Of a stretch of 64,000 nucleotides of DNA, positions 17,528 through 25,812 are shown one piece after another. Under the pieces are notes generated by a model, which saw nothing but the letters and a program-made list of their open reading frames with translations, was not told the DNA's origin and did no database searches. The DNA comes from Microbacterium sp. p3-SID336 (GTDB lineage Bacteria; Actinomycetota; Actinomycetes; Actinomycetales; Microbacteriaceae). Position 1 is the stretch's first letter; every line of letters begins with the position of its first letter. The stretch spans positions 1 to 64,000 of the forward strand of contig NZ_JALXPE010000008.1 in the NCBI RefSeq assembly GCF_025143365.1. Direction: 5' to 3'. A program made the position numbers and the translations under genes.

Positions 17528-18549
17528 CCGCCCCCGCCCCACTGCGCATCGCCGTCCTGTCCTTCGCGCACACCCATGCCCTGAGCTACGTGCACGCACT
17601 CAGCTCGATGCCCGGCGTCGAGCTGATCGCCGCCGACCCGGACGGTGCGACCGCGCCCGACGACGCGCCTCGCGGTGCCGCCCTGGCCGCCGAGCTCGGC
17701 GTGGCCTATGTCGACAGCTACGACGCGGCGTTCGCGTGGAGGCCCGATGCGGTGGTGATCGCCGCCGAGAACTCCCGACACCGTGCGCTCGTGGAGCAGG
17801 CGGCCGCCGCCGACGTGCACGTGCTGTGCGAGAAGCCGCTCGCCACCACGGTCGAGGACGCGATCGCGATGCGCGACGCGTGTGAGGCCGCGGGCGTGCT
17901 GCTCATGGTCGCCTATCCGGTGCGGTTCTCCCCCGCCGTGCGCGATGCCATCGCCGAGCTGCGCAGCGGGCGTCTCGGCCGCATCCTCGGCGTGACGGGC
18001 ATCAACAACGGCAAGCTGCCGCAGGATCGCGCCTGGTTCACCGACCCCGCGCTCGCCGGCGGCGGGGCCCTGGTGGATCACGTGGTGCACTGCGCCGACC
18101 TGCTCGACGAGTTGCTGGGCGAGCGTGCGCAGAGCGTGCGCGCCGTGTCGAACCGCATCCTGCACGCCGACCGCGAGGTCGCCGTCGAGACGGGCGGACT
18201 CGTCACGGTCCGGTACCCGGGCGGCGTGGTCGCCACGATCGACTGCTCCTGGAGCTGGCCGATGAGCTCCGCCACCTGGGGCGGTCTCACGCTGCAGGTG
18301 ATGGCCGAACGCGGCACGGTCACCGTGAGCCCGTTCGCCAAGGGTGTCGCGGGTCACGACGCGCACGGCGAGACCTGGACGCCGGTGGGCGCCGACCTCG
18401 ACGCGCTGCTGCTCGACGAGTTCCTGCGCGCGGTGCGCGAGGGGCGCCAGCCGCAGCCGGACGCCGGCGTAGGCATCCGCACCGTGGAGATCGTCACGGC
18501 GGCACAGGCCTCCGCCGAGCGCGGCGGCGAGGTCGTGACGCTCTCCTGA
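17524..18549 (+). CDS. Gfo/Idh/MocA family oxidoreductase 2 (atypical nucleotide loop)
   Basis: This is a 341-residue member of the same superfamily. The CEKPLATT motif and a DHVVHCADLL segment are retained, so the catalytic Lys and His are probably present. The N-terminal glycine-rich loop is replaced by VLSFAHTHALSYVHAL, lacking the GxGxxG glycines but with an AHTHAL signature shared by a distinct subgroup. Cofactor use may therefore differ. The ATG overlaps the preceding stop (ATGA). It presumably acts after, or in parallel with, the first dehydrogenase on the imported ring compound. A 58-base gap precedes the aminotransferase gene. Confidence 0.88.
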   Translation: MTAPAPLRIAVLSFAHTHALSYVHALSSMPGVELIAADPDGATAPDDAPRGAALAAELGVAYVDSYDAAFAWRPDAVVIAAENSRHRALVEQAAAADVHVLCEKPLATTVEDAIAMRDACEAAGVLLMVAYPVRFSPAVRDAIAELRSGRLGRILGVTGINNGKLPQDRAWFTDPALAGGGALVDHVVHCADLLDELLGERAQSVRAVSNRILHADREVAVETGGLVTVRYPGGVVATIDCSWSWPMSSATWGGLTLQVMAERGTVTVSPFAKGVAGHDAHGETWTPVGADLDALLLDEFLRAVREGRQPQPDAGVGIRTVEIVTAAQASAERGGEVVTLS

Positions 18550-18607
18550 ACCCCGGCGCCCAGCCCCGCGCCGCACCCGCACCGCTCCCCGGCAGAGAGG
18601 CCCTGGA

Positions 18608-19825
18608 ATGGACACCGACACCCCCACGACGACCGGCTGGCGTGCCCGCGCGCTCGCGGTGATGCCCGTCGGCTCCAGCACGAACTCGAAGGCGCCGACG
18701 CTGCTGCCCGAGGAGCCCGAGGTGATCGTGCGCGGGAACGGCTGCCGCGTGTGGGACCAGCGCGGCCGCGAGTTCATCGACTACCGCTGCGCGCTCGGCC
18801 CCGTCACGCTCGGCTACGCCGACCCCGCGGTCGATGCCGCGATCAGGGCGCAGCTCGACGACGGCATCCTGTTCGGCCACCCGCATCCGCTGGAGACCAC
18901 GACCGCGGAACTGTTCTGCGCGCTGGTGCCGGGCGCGGAGGCCGCGCGCTTCCTGAAGACCGGCGGGGAGGCCCTCGCCGCGATCATCCGCATCGCCCGG
19001 GCGCACACCGGACGCGACCGCGTGGTGCAGATCGGGTACAACGGCTGGCTCAACTCCCTGGCCGCCGGGGCGCGCGTGCTCCCCGGTGCGACGAGCGACG
19101 CGGTACCCGGGGTGCCCGCAGCCCTCGCCGCCCTGCATCACGCCGTCGACTGGGAGGACCGCGCCGCCCTCGACGCGCTGTTCGCAGAGCGCGGCGCCGA
19201 GGTCGCGCTGATCCTGGTCGCCGCGGACTACCCGGGGCTGCCGGACGCCGCGGGCTTCTACCGGTATCTGCGTGAGCTCGCCGACCGGCATGGCGCACTG
19301 CTCGCCTACGACGAGATGGTCACCGGGTTCCGCGTGGCCCTCGGCGGCATGGGCGAGGCGACCGGGGTGCTGCCGGATCTCGCCGTGTTCGGCAAGGGCA
19401 TCGCGAACGGCATGCCGCTCGCCGTGTACAGCGGCCGGCGCGACGTGCTGGGCGTGCTCGACCGCGGCGAGGTCGTGGTCACCTCGACCTACGGCGGGGA
19501 GACCCTGTCCCTCGCGGCCGCGACCGCCACCATGACCGCGATCCGCGACGGGGATGTGATCGGTCGGCTGCACCGCACCGGCGCCCGGCTGCAGCAGGGC
19601 CTGAACGCGCTGTTCGACGGCGCGGCTGCGGGCTTCCGCCTCGAGGGACACCCTGCGTGCCCGCAGTTCGTGGGAGACGACGCGGCCGTGCGGGCGTTCC
19701 TGCGGGCGGCCTTCCGGCACGGGCTGTCTCTCTACCGTGTGGTGTATGTGAACGCCGCGCACACCGACGCCGACGTCGACGAGACGCTGCGCCGCGCCGC
19801 GCTCGCCCTGCGGGAGTGCGCATGA
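18608..19825 (+). CDS. Class III pyridoxal-phosphate aminotransferase (GSA-aminomutase-like)
   Basis: This is a 405-residue fold-type I PLP enzyme resembling glutamate-1-semialdehyde aminomutase. Visible are NGCRVWDQRGREFIDYRCALG near the N-terminus, the cofactor-ring segment FLKTGGEALAAIIRIARAHTGR, YDEMVTGFR (Asp that binds the pyridine nitrogen) and FGKGIANGMPL with the Schiff-base Lys. The usual CYHG loop is GYNGWLN. It moves an amino group between the pathway intermediate and an amino acid or keto acid; this is the reason for suspecting an amino-sugar substrate. It overlaps the next gene by ATGA. It is not hemL by context. Confidence 0.9.
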   Translation: MDTDTPTTTGWRARALAVMPVGSSTNSKAPTLLPEEPEVIVRGNGCRVWDQRGREFIDYRCALGPVTLGYADPAVDAAIRAQLDDGILFGHPHPLETTTAELFCALVPGAEAARFLKTGGEALAAIIRIARAHTGRDRVVQIGYNGWLNSLAAGARVLPGATSDAVPGVPAALAALHHAVDWEDRAALDALFAERGAEVALILVAADYPGLPDAAGFYRYLRELADRHGALLAYDEMVTGFRVALGGMGEATGVLPDLAVFGKGIANGMPLAVYSGRRDVLGVLDRGEVVVTSTYGGETLSLAAATATMTAIRDGDVIGRLHRTGARLQQGLNALFDGAAAGFRLEGHPACPQFVGDDAAVRAFLRAAFRHGLSLYRVVYVNAAHTDADVDETLRRAALALRECA

Positions 19826-20571
19826 CCGGCATCGACGCGCACACCCACCTCGACGGCGGGCGCTTCGACCCCGCCATCCTCGACCTCGGCGAGCGCCTGG
19901 GCATCGAGCTGTTCCTGTGCAGCAACCTCGGCGCGTTCCAGGCGCATCCCTCGCTCGACGAGGTGCGCGACATGAACGCCGACCTGGCGCGCGAGCTCGA
20001 CCGGCACCCGGACCGGCTGCGCGGCTACTGCTACGTGAACCCCCGGTTCGGGGCGGACAGCCTCGACGACCTGCGCCGCAACGTCGAGGACCGCGGCATG
20101 GTGGGCATCAAGCTGTGGATCGCGACGCTCGCGGACGACCCGCTGTGCGACCCGATCCTGGAGTACGCGGCGGAGCATCGGCTGATCGTGCTGGCGCACG
20201 CGTGGCGGAAGACCGTCGGCCGTTTCCCCTACGAGTCGACCGCCGACCACATCGCCGCCGCCGCGCGCCGGCATCCGGAGGTGCGGTTCCTGATGGCGCA
20301 TCTGGGCGGGCAGCCGGAGTCGGCGGTGAACACGGTGCGACCGCTGCCGAACGTCGCCGTCGACACCTCCGGCACCATCATCGGCGCGGGCGAGGTGGCG
20401 CTCGCGGTGCAGCGGCTCGGGGCCGACCGGGTCGTGTTCGGCTCCGACCTCCCGCACATCGACCTGGCCGCGAACGTGGGCAAGGTGCTCGGTGCGGGGC
20501 TGGACGCTCAGGCCGAGGAGCGCGTGTTCGGCGGCACCGTCCGCCGCTGGCTCGCGGAGGTGGCGGCATGA
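19822..20571 (+). CDS. Amidohydrolase family protein (TIM-barrel metal hydrolase)
   Basis: This is a 249-residue protein of the compact amidohydrolase-2 family. Metal-binding motifs are in place: HxH in DAHTHLDGG, His in VLAHAWRK, His in LMAHLGGQ and Asp in FGSDLPHID. Relatives hydrolyse lactones or decarboxylate small acids. In this operon it could open a lactone made by one of the Gfo/Idh/MocA enzymes. The start at 19822 gives a normal N-terminus and overlaps the aminotransferase stop. It is followed without a gap by a related but metal-ligand-poor protein, suggesting a heteromeric pair. Confidence 0.85.
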   Translation: MTGIDAHTHLDGGRFDPAILDLGERLGIELFLCSNLGAFQAHPSLDEVRDMNADLARELDRHPDRLRGYCYVNPRFGADSLDDLRRNVEDRGMVGIKLWIATLADDPLCDPILEYAAEHRLIVLAHAWRKTVGRFPYESTADHIAAAARRHPEVRFLMAHLGGQPESAVNTVRPLPNVAVDTSGTIIGAGEVALAVQRLGADRVVFGSDLPHIDLAANVGKVLGAGLDAQAEERVFGGTVRRWLAEVAA

Positions 20572-21365
20572 CCGCCGAGGCGCGACGGCTGCTGGCGCGC
20601 TTCCGCGACCTCGGGGCGACCGACACGACCTGCTTCCTCGGCCAGTGGCCGTACCGGCTCGGAGCGAGCGCGGACGCGGACGCCCTACGGGGGCACGCGG
20701 ACCGCCTCGGTCTGCGCACGCTGTGGGTGTCGCACCTGGCCTCGCTGTTCGGCTTCGACACCCGCACCGGCAACGAGGCCGCGCTCGCCGCCTGCGCGGA
20801 CGACCCGCTGTTCCGTGTCTTCGCCACGGTCGACCCGCGCGACTCGGACTGGACGCGCGAGCTCGACGACCTCACCGCCGGAGGAGCCGTCGGTGTGCGC
20901 GTGGCGCCGGGGTTCCACCGCTACGACGTGGCCCTGGTCGGCGCCGTGCTCGATGCGTGTGCCGAACGCGGCCTGCCCGTGCAGCTGATCGCACGGCTCG
21001 ACGACGCCCGCGTCCGTCACCCCCTGTCGCCCGCCGTCGACCTGGAGCTGCATCGCCTCGCCGACCTCGTGCGCTCCCGCCCGAGCGCACCGCTGCTGCT
21101 CAGCGGTCTCAACCGCGCGGACTGGACGGAGCTGAACCGGCACCTCGGCGACGCGGCGCCCCCCGCCCTGCGCCTGGACCTGTGGCACGTGAACGGCCCC
21201 ACCCCCGTGGCGGAACGCCTGGGCGACGACCCCGACCGCTGGGCCTTCGGCACCGCCTTCCCCGTGCAGACCCCCGAGGCGACCGCACTGCAGCTCGCCG
21301 CCGCCCTCGCCCCGCTCGCGCTCACCGCGATCACGAGCGGGACGGCCGCCGGAGCGCTGCCCTGA
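20568..21365 (+). CDS. Degenerate amidohydrolase-like protein
   Basis: This is a 265-residue protein that follows the active amidohydrolase by an ATGA overlap. Its length and order of segments fit the same TIM barrel (ALAACADDPLFRVFATVDPRD, GAVGVRVAPGFHRY, LLLSGLNRADWTEL, WAFGTAFPVQTPEA). But the HxH motif near the N-terminus is replaced by DTTCFLGQWPYR, and the GSD of the last strand by GTA. It therefore probably cannot hold the usual metal. It may be a structural partner of the preceding enzyme or a changed enzyme. The assignment to the superfamily is by pattern and neighbourhood only. Confidence 0.65.
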   Translation: MTAEARRLLARFRDLGATDTTCFLGQWPYRLGASADADALRGHADRLGLRTLWVSHLASLFGFDTRTGNEAALAACADDPLFRVFATVDPRDSDWTRELDDLTAGGAVGVRVAPGFHRYDVALVGAVLDACAERGLPVQLIARLDDARVRHPLSPAVDLELHRLADLVRSRPSAPLLLSGLNRADWTELNRHLGDAAPPALRLDLWHVNGPTPVAERLGDDPDRWAFGTAFPVQTPEATALQLAAALAPLALTAITSGTAAGALP

Positions 21366-21434
21366 CCCCGTGCGGGCATGGATCGAACGGTGGCACTGTT
21401 GCACCAGGGGCCGCACCGACACGGAGGAGACCGC

Positions 21435-22229
21435 ATGCGCATCGATCTGACCGGGAAGACCGCCCTCGTCACGGGCTCGACACAGGGCATCGGCCGTGCG
21501 ATCGCGACCACGCTCGCCGACGCCGGGGCACGGGTGGCGGTGAACGGCCGCAGCGCCGAGACCGTGCAGAGGGTGGTCGCCGAGCTGCAGGACGAGAGCC
21601 CCGAGCGGAACCTCGTGGCCGCTGCCGGCGACGTCACCACACCGGAGGGGGCGGATGCGGTGCTCGCCGCCACGGGCGACGTCGACATCCTCGTGAACAA
21701 CCTCGGCGTCTTCGGCGCGACCCCCGCCCTGGACATCTCCGACGACGAGTGGCGCCGGTACTTCGACGTGAACGTGCTCGCCGCGGTCCGGCTGATCCGG
21801 GCGACGCTGCCGGGCATGATGGCGCGCGGCTGGGGGCGGGTGCTCGACATCGCCAGTGACTCGGCCGTGGTGATCCCGGCCGAGATGATCCACTACGGCA
21901 TGTCCAAGACTGCGCTGCTCGCGGTGTCGCGCGGCTTCGCGAAGGAGGCGGCCGGCACCGGCGTGACCGTGAACTCGGTGCTCGCCGGGCCGACGCACAC
22001 CGGCGGCGTGGAGGACTTCGTGTACTCCCTGGTAGACCCGGCGCTGCCGTGGGACGAGGCGCAGCGCGAGTTCATGCGCCTGCACCGCCCCCAGTCGCTG
22101 CTGCAGCGGCTGATCGAGCCCGAGGAGATCGCGAACATGGTCGCCTACCTCGCCTCCCCGCTGGCCTCCGCCACCACGGGTGCCGCCGTGCGCGTGGACG
22201 GCGGCTACATCGACGCGATCGTCCCCTAG
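21435..22229 (+). CDS. Classical short-chain dehydrogenase/reductase
   Basis: This is a 264-residue SDR with an intact NAD(P) loop (VTGSTQGIGRAI), VNNLGVFG in place of NNAG, catalytic Ser in DIASDSAV and YGMSK with the Tyr-Lys pair. The PRFPGxxT region is replaced by SVLAGPTHTGGVEDFV. It oxidises or reduces a hydroxyl or keto group of a small substrate in the cytoplasm. The start at 21435 follows GGAGGAGA. It ends the rightward operon, 69 bases after the previous gene. Its stop codon shares the tetramer CTAG with the stop of the opposite gene. Confidence 0.92.
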   Translation: MRIDLTGKTALVTGSTQGIGRAIATTLADAGARVAVNGRSAETVQRVVAELQDESPERNLVAAAGDVTTPEGADAVLAATGDVDILVNNLGVFGATPALDISDDEWRRYFDVNVLAAVRLIRATLPGMMARGWGRVLDIASDSAVVIPAEMIHYGMSKTALLAVSRGFAKEAAGTGVTVNSVLAGPTHTGGVEDFVYSLVDPALPWDEAQREFMRLHRPQSLLQRLIEPEEIANMVAYLASPLASATTGAAVRVDGGYIDAIVP

Positions 22230-23101
22230 AGCGGACTCGCCAGCACCTCGTCGAGCACTCTCCGACTGTCGTCCGCTCCCGGTCCCGGCTCCCCGGCGAG
22301 AGTCACCAGGGCTTTCCAGAGCGCCCACCCTCTGGCGCGCTGCCACGTCGCGTCATCGAGGCCCACCGCATCGCGGAACGCCTCCCGCGCGTCCCCGTCG
22401 AAGAACGTCCACGCCATCACGAGGTCGCAGGCGGGATCACCGACCCCGCAGGTACCGAAGTCGATCAGCGCCGACAGCCGACCGTCGCGGACGAGGAGGT
22501 TGCCGACGGCGACGTCGCCGTGGAACCAGACGGGCGGGGAGCCCCAGGCACTGGTCGTCGCGGTGAGCCACACACTCCGGCAGCGTTCCGCGTCCACCGT
22601 GCCGTCCAGCTGCGCGAGCGCGGCCTGCACCTCATCGCTGTACGCGCTCGGATGCGACCCGCGATAGAACGAGTGCCGCCCGGCCGCGGTCCCCGCGTCG
22701 ATTGGGAGAGCTCTCAGGGCGCGGAGGAGTCCGCCGAGATCATTCGCGAGTCGGACGCGGTCGAGGCCCTCCGCGCGGTCGACCGTGTCGCCGGCCAGCC
22801 ACCGGCGGACCGACCAGGGAAATGGATAGCCCCTCCCCGGCTCGCCGAGCGCCACGACGGAGGGAACGGTGACCGGCAACCTTCCGTCGAGGAAGTCGAG
22901 CGCCTGCCTCTCTTTCCGGACGGCCGCCGCATAGGACTCCGCGCTCGGCAGCCGGACCGACAGCTCATCACCCAGACGGAACGTCCGGTTGTCCCACCCC
23001 TGGCGCGCCACCGCGCGCACGGGCAGGTCCGCCCAGCGCGGGAACTGCTCCTGGACGAGCTCGGCCACCAGGAGCTCATCGATGTCGACGGATCGGCTCA
23101 C
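22226..23101 (-). CDS. Aminoglycoside-phosphotransferase-fold kinase (APH family)
   Basis: This is a 291-residue protein of the APH/choline kinase superfamily. It has the Brenner motif in WFHGDVAVGNLLV (catalytic Asp and metal-binding Asn) and the DFG-equivalent in ALIDFGTCGVGDPACDL; the N-lobe has VRAVARQGWDNRTFRLG. It phosphorylates a hydroxyl of a small molecule with ATP. Homologues of this shape are common in actinomycetes as single genes and most are not resistance enzymes. The start is uncertain: I took GTG at 23101; another GTG lies two codons upstream. It is convergent with the SDR, sharing the stop tetramer CTAG. Confidence 0.85.
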   Translation of the reverse strand: MSRSVDIDELLVAELVQEQFPRWADLPVRAVARQGWDNRTFRLGDELSVRLPSAESYAAAVRKERQALDFLDGRLPVTVPSVVALGEPGRGYPFPWSVRRWLAGDTVDRAEGLDRVRLANDLGGLLRALRALPIDAGTAAGRHSFYRGSHPSAYSDEVQAALAQLDGTVDAERCRSVWLTATTSAWGSPPVWFHGDVAVGNLLVRDGRLSALIDFGTCGVGDPACDLVMAWTFFDGDAREAFRDAVGLDDATWQRARGWALWKALVTLAGEPGPGADDSRRVLDEVLASPL

Positions 23102-23441
23102 CCCCACATGCTCGCAGACGACCCGCTCGACCCGCCCCCGCACCCCGCTTCGGAGACGCCTCCGGACGTTCGCGACCTCTCCGGCCCGCCTCCCAGGAGG
23201 GAGGAGTATGCTGGCGCGTCGGGTCGTGTGACCCCCGAGAGCGCGAAAGGCGGTGATGGCGATGTCCGACGATAGTAACGACGCCGCCCTCGCTGCGTCG
23301 CGACTCCCTGCGCTCGCGCGTTGAGCATCCGCTCCGCGCCCGCCTGTCCGTTCCGCAGCCGTCGGCGGCGTCATCCGCCCCCTGACGAATCCGCGCACGG
23401 AGCCCTCGGCTGCCGTGCGCCCGCGAGAACGGAGCCGCATC
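23102..23441. other. 340-base intergenic region with two tiny possible reading frames
   Basis: The divergent region between the kinase and corA holds no full gene. It has a strong ribosome site (AGGAGGGAGGAG) before an eight-codon frame, stop included, at 23208-23231 (MLARRVV). A hairpin GGGTC-GTGT-GACCC overlaps the end of that frame, and a 20-codon frame lies at 23262-23324. These could be leader peptides or the remnant of a gene; neither is convincing alone. Confidence 0.4.
23262..23324 (+). CDS. Possible 20-residue peptide or gene remnant upstream of corA
   Basis: An ATG-started frame encodes MSDDSNDAALAASRLPALAR and ends in TGA 117 bases before corA. The sequence is acidic then helical (AALAASRLPALAR) and, from memory, resembles the first residues of actinobacterial variant-leucine-rich-repeat proteins, which would make this a truncated fragment. 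A purine-rich GAAAGGCGGTG precedes it. Translation is unproven. Confidence 0.2.
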   Translation: MSDDSNDAALAASRLPALAR

Positions 23442-24443
23442 ATGGCGCTCATCGACAACGGCGTGTACGTCCACGGACGTCGCGTGGAGACCCCGAAGAA
23501 CCTGGACGAGACCTACCGCATGCTGGATGCCGCCGGCGGCATCGCGTGGATCGGGCTGTACCGGCCCAGCCCCGAGGAGGTGGAGTCCGTCGCCCGCGAG
23601 TTCGACCTGCATCCCCTCGCCGTGGAGGACGCGCTCTCCGGCCACCAGCGTTCGAAGGTCGAGCGGTACGGCGACACCCTCTTCGCCGTGCTGCGTCCCG
23701 CGCGCTACCGCGACAAGGAGGAGTCGATCGAGTTCGGCGAGCTGCACCTCTTCGTCGGCCCCGACTTCGTGGTCACGATCCGGCACGCCGAATCCCCGAA
23801 CCTCGCGGCCGTGCGCGCCCGCATGGAGGCGAACCCCGAGCTGCTCGCGATGGGGCCGGAGGCGGTGCTGTACGCGATCCTCGACGAGGTCGTCGACGGC
23901 TACGAGCCGATCGTCGCCGGGCTGCTGAACGACATCGACGAGATCGAGGACCAGCTCTTCGGCGACAGCGACGACGACGCCCTCTCCCGGCGCATCTACG
24001 AGCTGTCCCGCGAGGTCATCAACTTCCAGCGCGCGGTGCACCCGCTCAGCGGGATGCTCGAGTGGCTGCGACGCGGCTCCGCGAAGTACCGCATCGACGA
24101 GGAGCTGCAGCGGTCGCTGCGCGACGTGCTCGACCACACGATCCGTGTCAACGAGCGCGTGGACTCATTCCGCGCCATCCTGGAGAACGCGCTGACCGTG
24201 CACTCCGCGCTCGTCGCCCGCCGGCAGACCGAGGCGGGCCTGGCGCAGAACGACGAGATCAAGAAGATCTCCTCATGGGCGGCGATCATCTTCGCCCCGA
24301 CGCTCGTCGGCACGGTGTACGGCATGAACTTCGACGTGATGCCCGAGCTGCACTGGGCGTTCGGCTACCCGATGGCGATCGGCGCGATGGCCGCGTTCGC
24401 GGTCGGACTCTACGGCGTCTTCAAGTACAAGAAGTGGCTGTGA
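23442..24443 (+). CDS. corA: CorA-family magnesium/divalent cation channel
   Basis: This is a 333-residue protein with a large N-terminal cytoplasmic domain and two C-terminal membrane helices. The signature Gly-Met-Asn is at residues 294-296 (VYGMNFDVMPELHW), the selectivity loop between the helices. Membrane helices are at about 273-293 (ISSWAAIIFAPTLVGTVY) and 305-325. The C-terminus is basic (KYKKWL), as is usual for the family. The start MALIDNGVYV at 23442 matches relatives; the frame opens nine codons earlier, but with no ribosome site. It forms a homopentamer that admits Mg2+ when the cell is short of it. It is convergent with the small acidic gene, with only three bases between stops. 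Confidence 0.93.
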   Translation: MALIDNGVYVHGRRVETPKNLDETYRMLDAAGGIAWIGLYRPSPEEVESVAREFDLHPLAVEDALSGHQRSKVERYGDTLFAVLRPARYRDKEESIEFGELHLFVGPDFVVTIRHAESPNLAAVRARMEANPELLAMGPEAVLYAILDEVVDGYEPIVAGLLNDIDEIEDQLFGDSDDDALSRRIYELSREVINFQRAVHPLSGMLEWLRRGSAKYRIDEELQRSLRDVLDHTIRVNERVDSFRAILENALTVHSALVARRQTEAGLAQNDEIKKISSWAAIIFAPTLVGTVYGMNFDVMPELHWAFGYPMAIGAMAAFAVGLYGVFKYKKWL

Positions 24444-24446
24444 CGC

Positions 24447-24971
24447 TCACTCCGCGTCGCGGGTGAGGTGGTCGAGCAGGTCGTCCAGGGAGTCGAATTC
24501 GGCGGTCGCGCTGCCGTCGAGTTCGCGCACCTCGATGCCGTCGACCTCGAGATCCGCGTCGAGCTGCACCAGGATGCGCGACTCGGGGAACTGCTTCGGC
24601 GCGAGGAACGCGAGCAGCACGGCGTCTGCGAACACCACGACAGACGAGGCCTCCAGGTCGTCGCGGAGGTCGATCTGCTCGGCGACCGGCTCGTCGTCCA
24701 CCGCCTCCTCGATGTCGGCGGCGACCTCGTCGACGATCGCCCGCCAGCGCGACTCGCTGACCGACAGCACCCGCTCGACCGCCGCCATCAGCGCGTCCTC
24801 ATCGACCTCGTCGTGCTCGTCGAGCTCGGGATCGACGTTCACGTTCACGTCCGTCCCCGCGGCTTCGATGCGGGCCCGACCGTAGACGAGGTCGTTCTCG
24901 GCGACCGGTTCGTCGAGCAGGCCGCTGTCGACGATGCGGGTGAGGAGGGCGTCGAGCGCGGGGGAGGTCAT
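24447..24971 (-). CDS. Conserved acidic protein of unknown function (DUF2004-like)
   Basis: This is a 174-residue, strongly acidic soluble protein with many Asp and Glu, for example NVNVDPELDEHDEVDEDALMAAVERVL. It has no signal peptide or membrane segment. The pattern of a short helical start, an acidic middle and a C-terminal alpha/beta part (VVVFADAVLLAFLAPKQFPESRILVQLDADLEVDGIEVREL) recalls DUF2004-type proteins, but I cannot confirm this. The ATG at 24971 sits 54 bases from the divergent SGNH hydrolase start, so the two genes may share a regulatory region. The role is unknown. Confidence 0.75.
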   Translation of the reverse strand: MTSPALDALLTRIVDSGLLDEPVAENDLVYGRARIEAAGTDVNVNVDPELDEHDEVDEDALMAAVERVLSVSESRWRAIVDEVAADIEEAVDDEPVAEQIDLRDDLEASSVVVFADAVLLAFLAPKQFPESRILVQLDADLEVDGIEVRELDGSATAEFDSLDDLLDHLTRDAE

Positions 24972-25025
24972 CCCTCCAGTCTGGCGCATCCGTCGCGGCG
25001 CCGGTCGGCCGATAGGCTCGGAGCC

Positions 25026-25757
25026 GTGTCGAACGCCGAATCCCCCGCTCCCGCCTCCGCCGCCGCCGACCTCCAGCGACTGACCGCCGCCCTGGCCGAC
25101 CCGGCGCCGCTGAACTGGCTCCTCACGGGCGACTCGATCACGCACGGACTCGTGCACACGCAGGGCGGCCGCAGCTACCCGGAGCACCTGCACGAGCTGG
25201 TGCGCGGCGAACTCGCCCGGGTGCGGGACATCGTGGTCAACTCGGCGATCAGCGGCAACCGCATCGAGGACATCCTCGACGACTGGGAGCGCCGCGTCGC
25301 CTCCTGGAACCCCGACGTGGTGACCCTCATGATCGGCACGAACGACGTCTCGACGGCCGGCGTGCGCCCCGTGCTCACCGCCGAGGAGTATGCAGCGTCG
25401 CTGCGCGAGTTCGTGACGCGGGCCCGCGGGATCGGTGCGATCGTGGTGCTGCAGACGCCCCCTGCGGTGGACGGCCTGAACGCCCCCGAGCGCGCCCGCA
25501 TCGGCGAGTTCGCGGAGGCCGTGCGCCAGGTCGCCGCCGCGGAGGACGTGCTCCTGGTGGACCAGTACGCGCGCTACGCGGAGCTCGGCAACGGCGGTGT
25601 GCCGTGGGGACTGATGGGCGACCCGTTCCACCCGAACGCCGCCGGTCACGCCGCCCTCGCGCTGGAGCTCGCGACCGTGCTCGGTATCCGTCCGCAGCCC
25701 AGCCGCACGCTGCAGCTCCTGGAGGCGCTGGTCGCGACCGCCCGCCTCAACGCCTGA
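25026..25757 (+). CDS. SGNH/GDSL hydrolase family protein
   Basis: This is a 243-residue esterase-like enzyme. All four blocks are visible: GDS in LLTGDSITHG (nucleophile Ser), a Gly of block II in SAISGNR, GTND in MIGTNDVS, and DPFHPNAAGH with the catalytic Asp and His. There is no signal peptide, so it is probably cytoplasmic. Relatives deacetylate sugars or cleave small esters. The start is a GTG at 25026; the open frame extends upstream only as shadow of the opposite gene. The substrate is unknown and the neighbours give no pathway. Confidence 0.9.
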   Translation: MSNAESPAPASAAADLQRLTAALADPAPLNWLLTGDSITHGLVHTQGGRSYPEHLHELVRGELARVRDIVVNSAISGNRIEDILDDWERRVASWNPDVVTLMIGTNDVSTAGVRPVLTAEEYAASLREFVTRARGIGAIVVLQTPPAVDGLNAPERARIGEFAEAVRQVAAAEDVLLVDQYARYAELGNGGVPWGLMGDPFHPNAAGHAALALELATVLGIRPQPSRTLQLLEALVATARLNA

Positions 25758-25812
25758 GCCGATCGCCCGCGGCGCTCGCCCCGGACCTGCGGATTCCGGC
25801 TCCCGCGGTCGG

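Noticed and set aside
18608..19825. Housekeeping hemL (glutamate-1-semialdehyde aminomutase)
   Set aside because: It lies within a ROK-controlled catabolic operon, the CYHG loop is changed to GYNGWLN, and no other haem genes are present.
22226..23101. Aminoglycoside resistance by the APH-fold kinase
   Set aside because: The motifs support the fold only. Nothing in the sequence or context points to an antibiotic, and similar genes are common single genes in actinomycetes.
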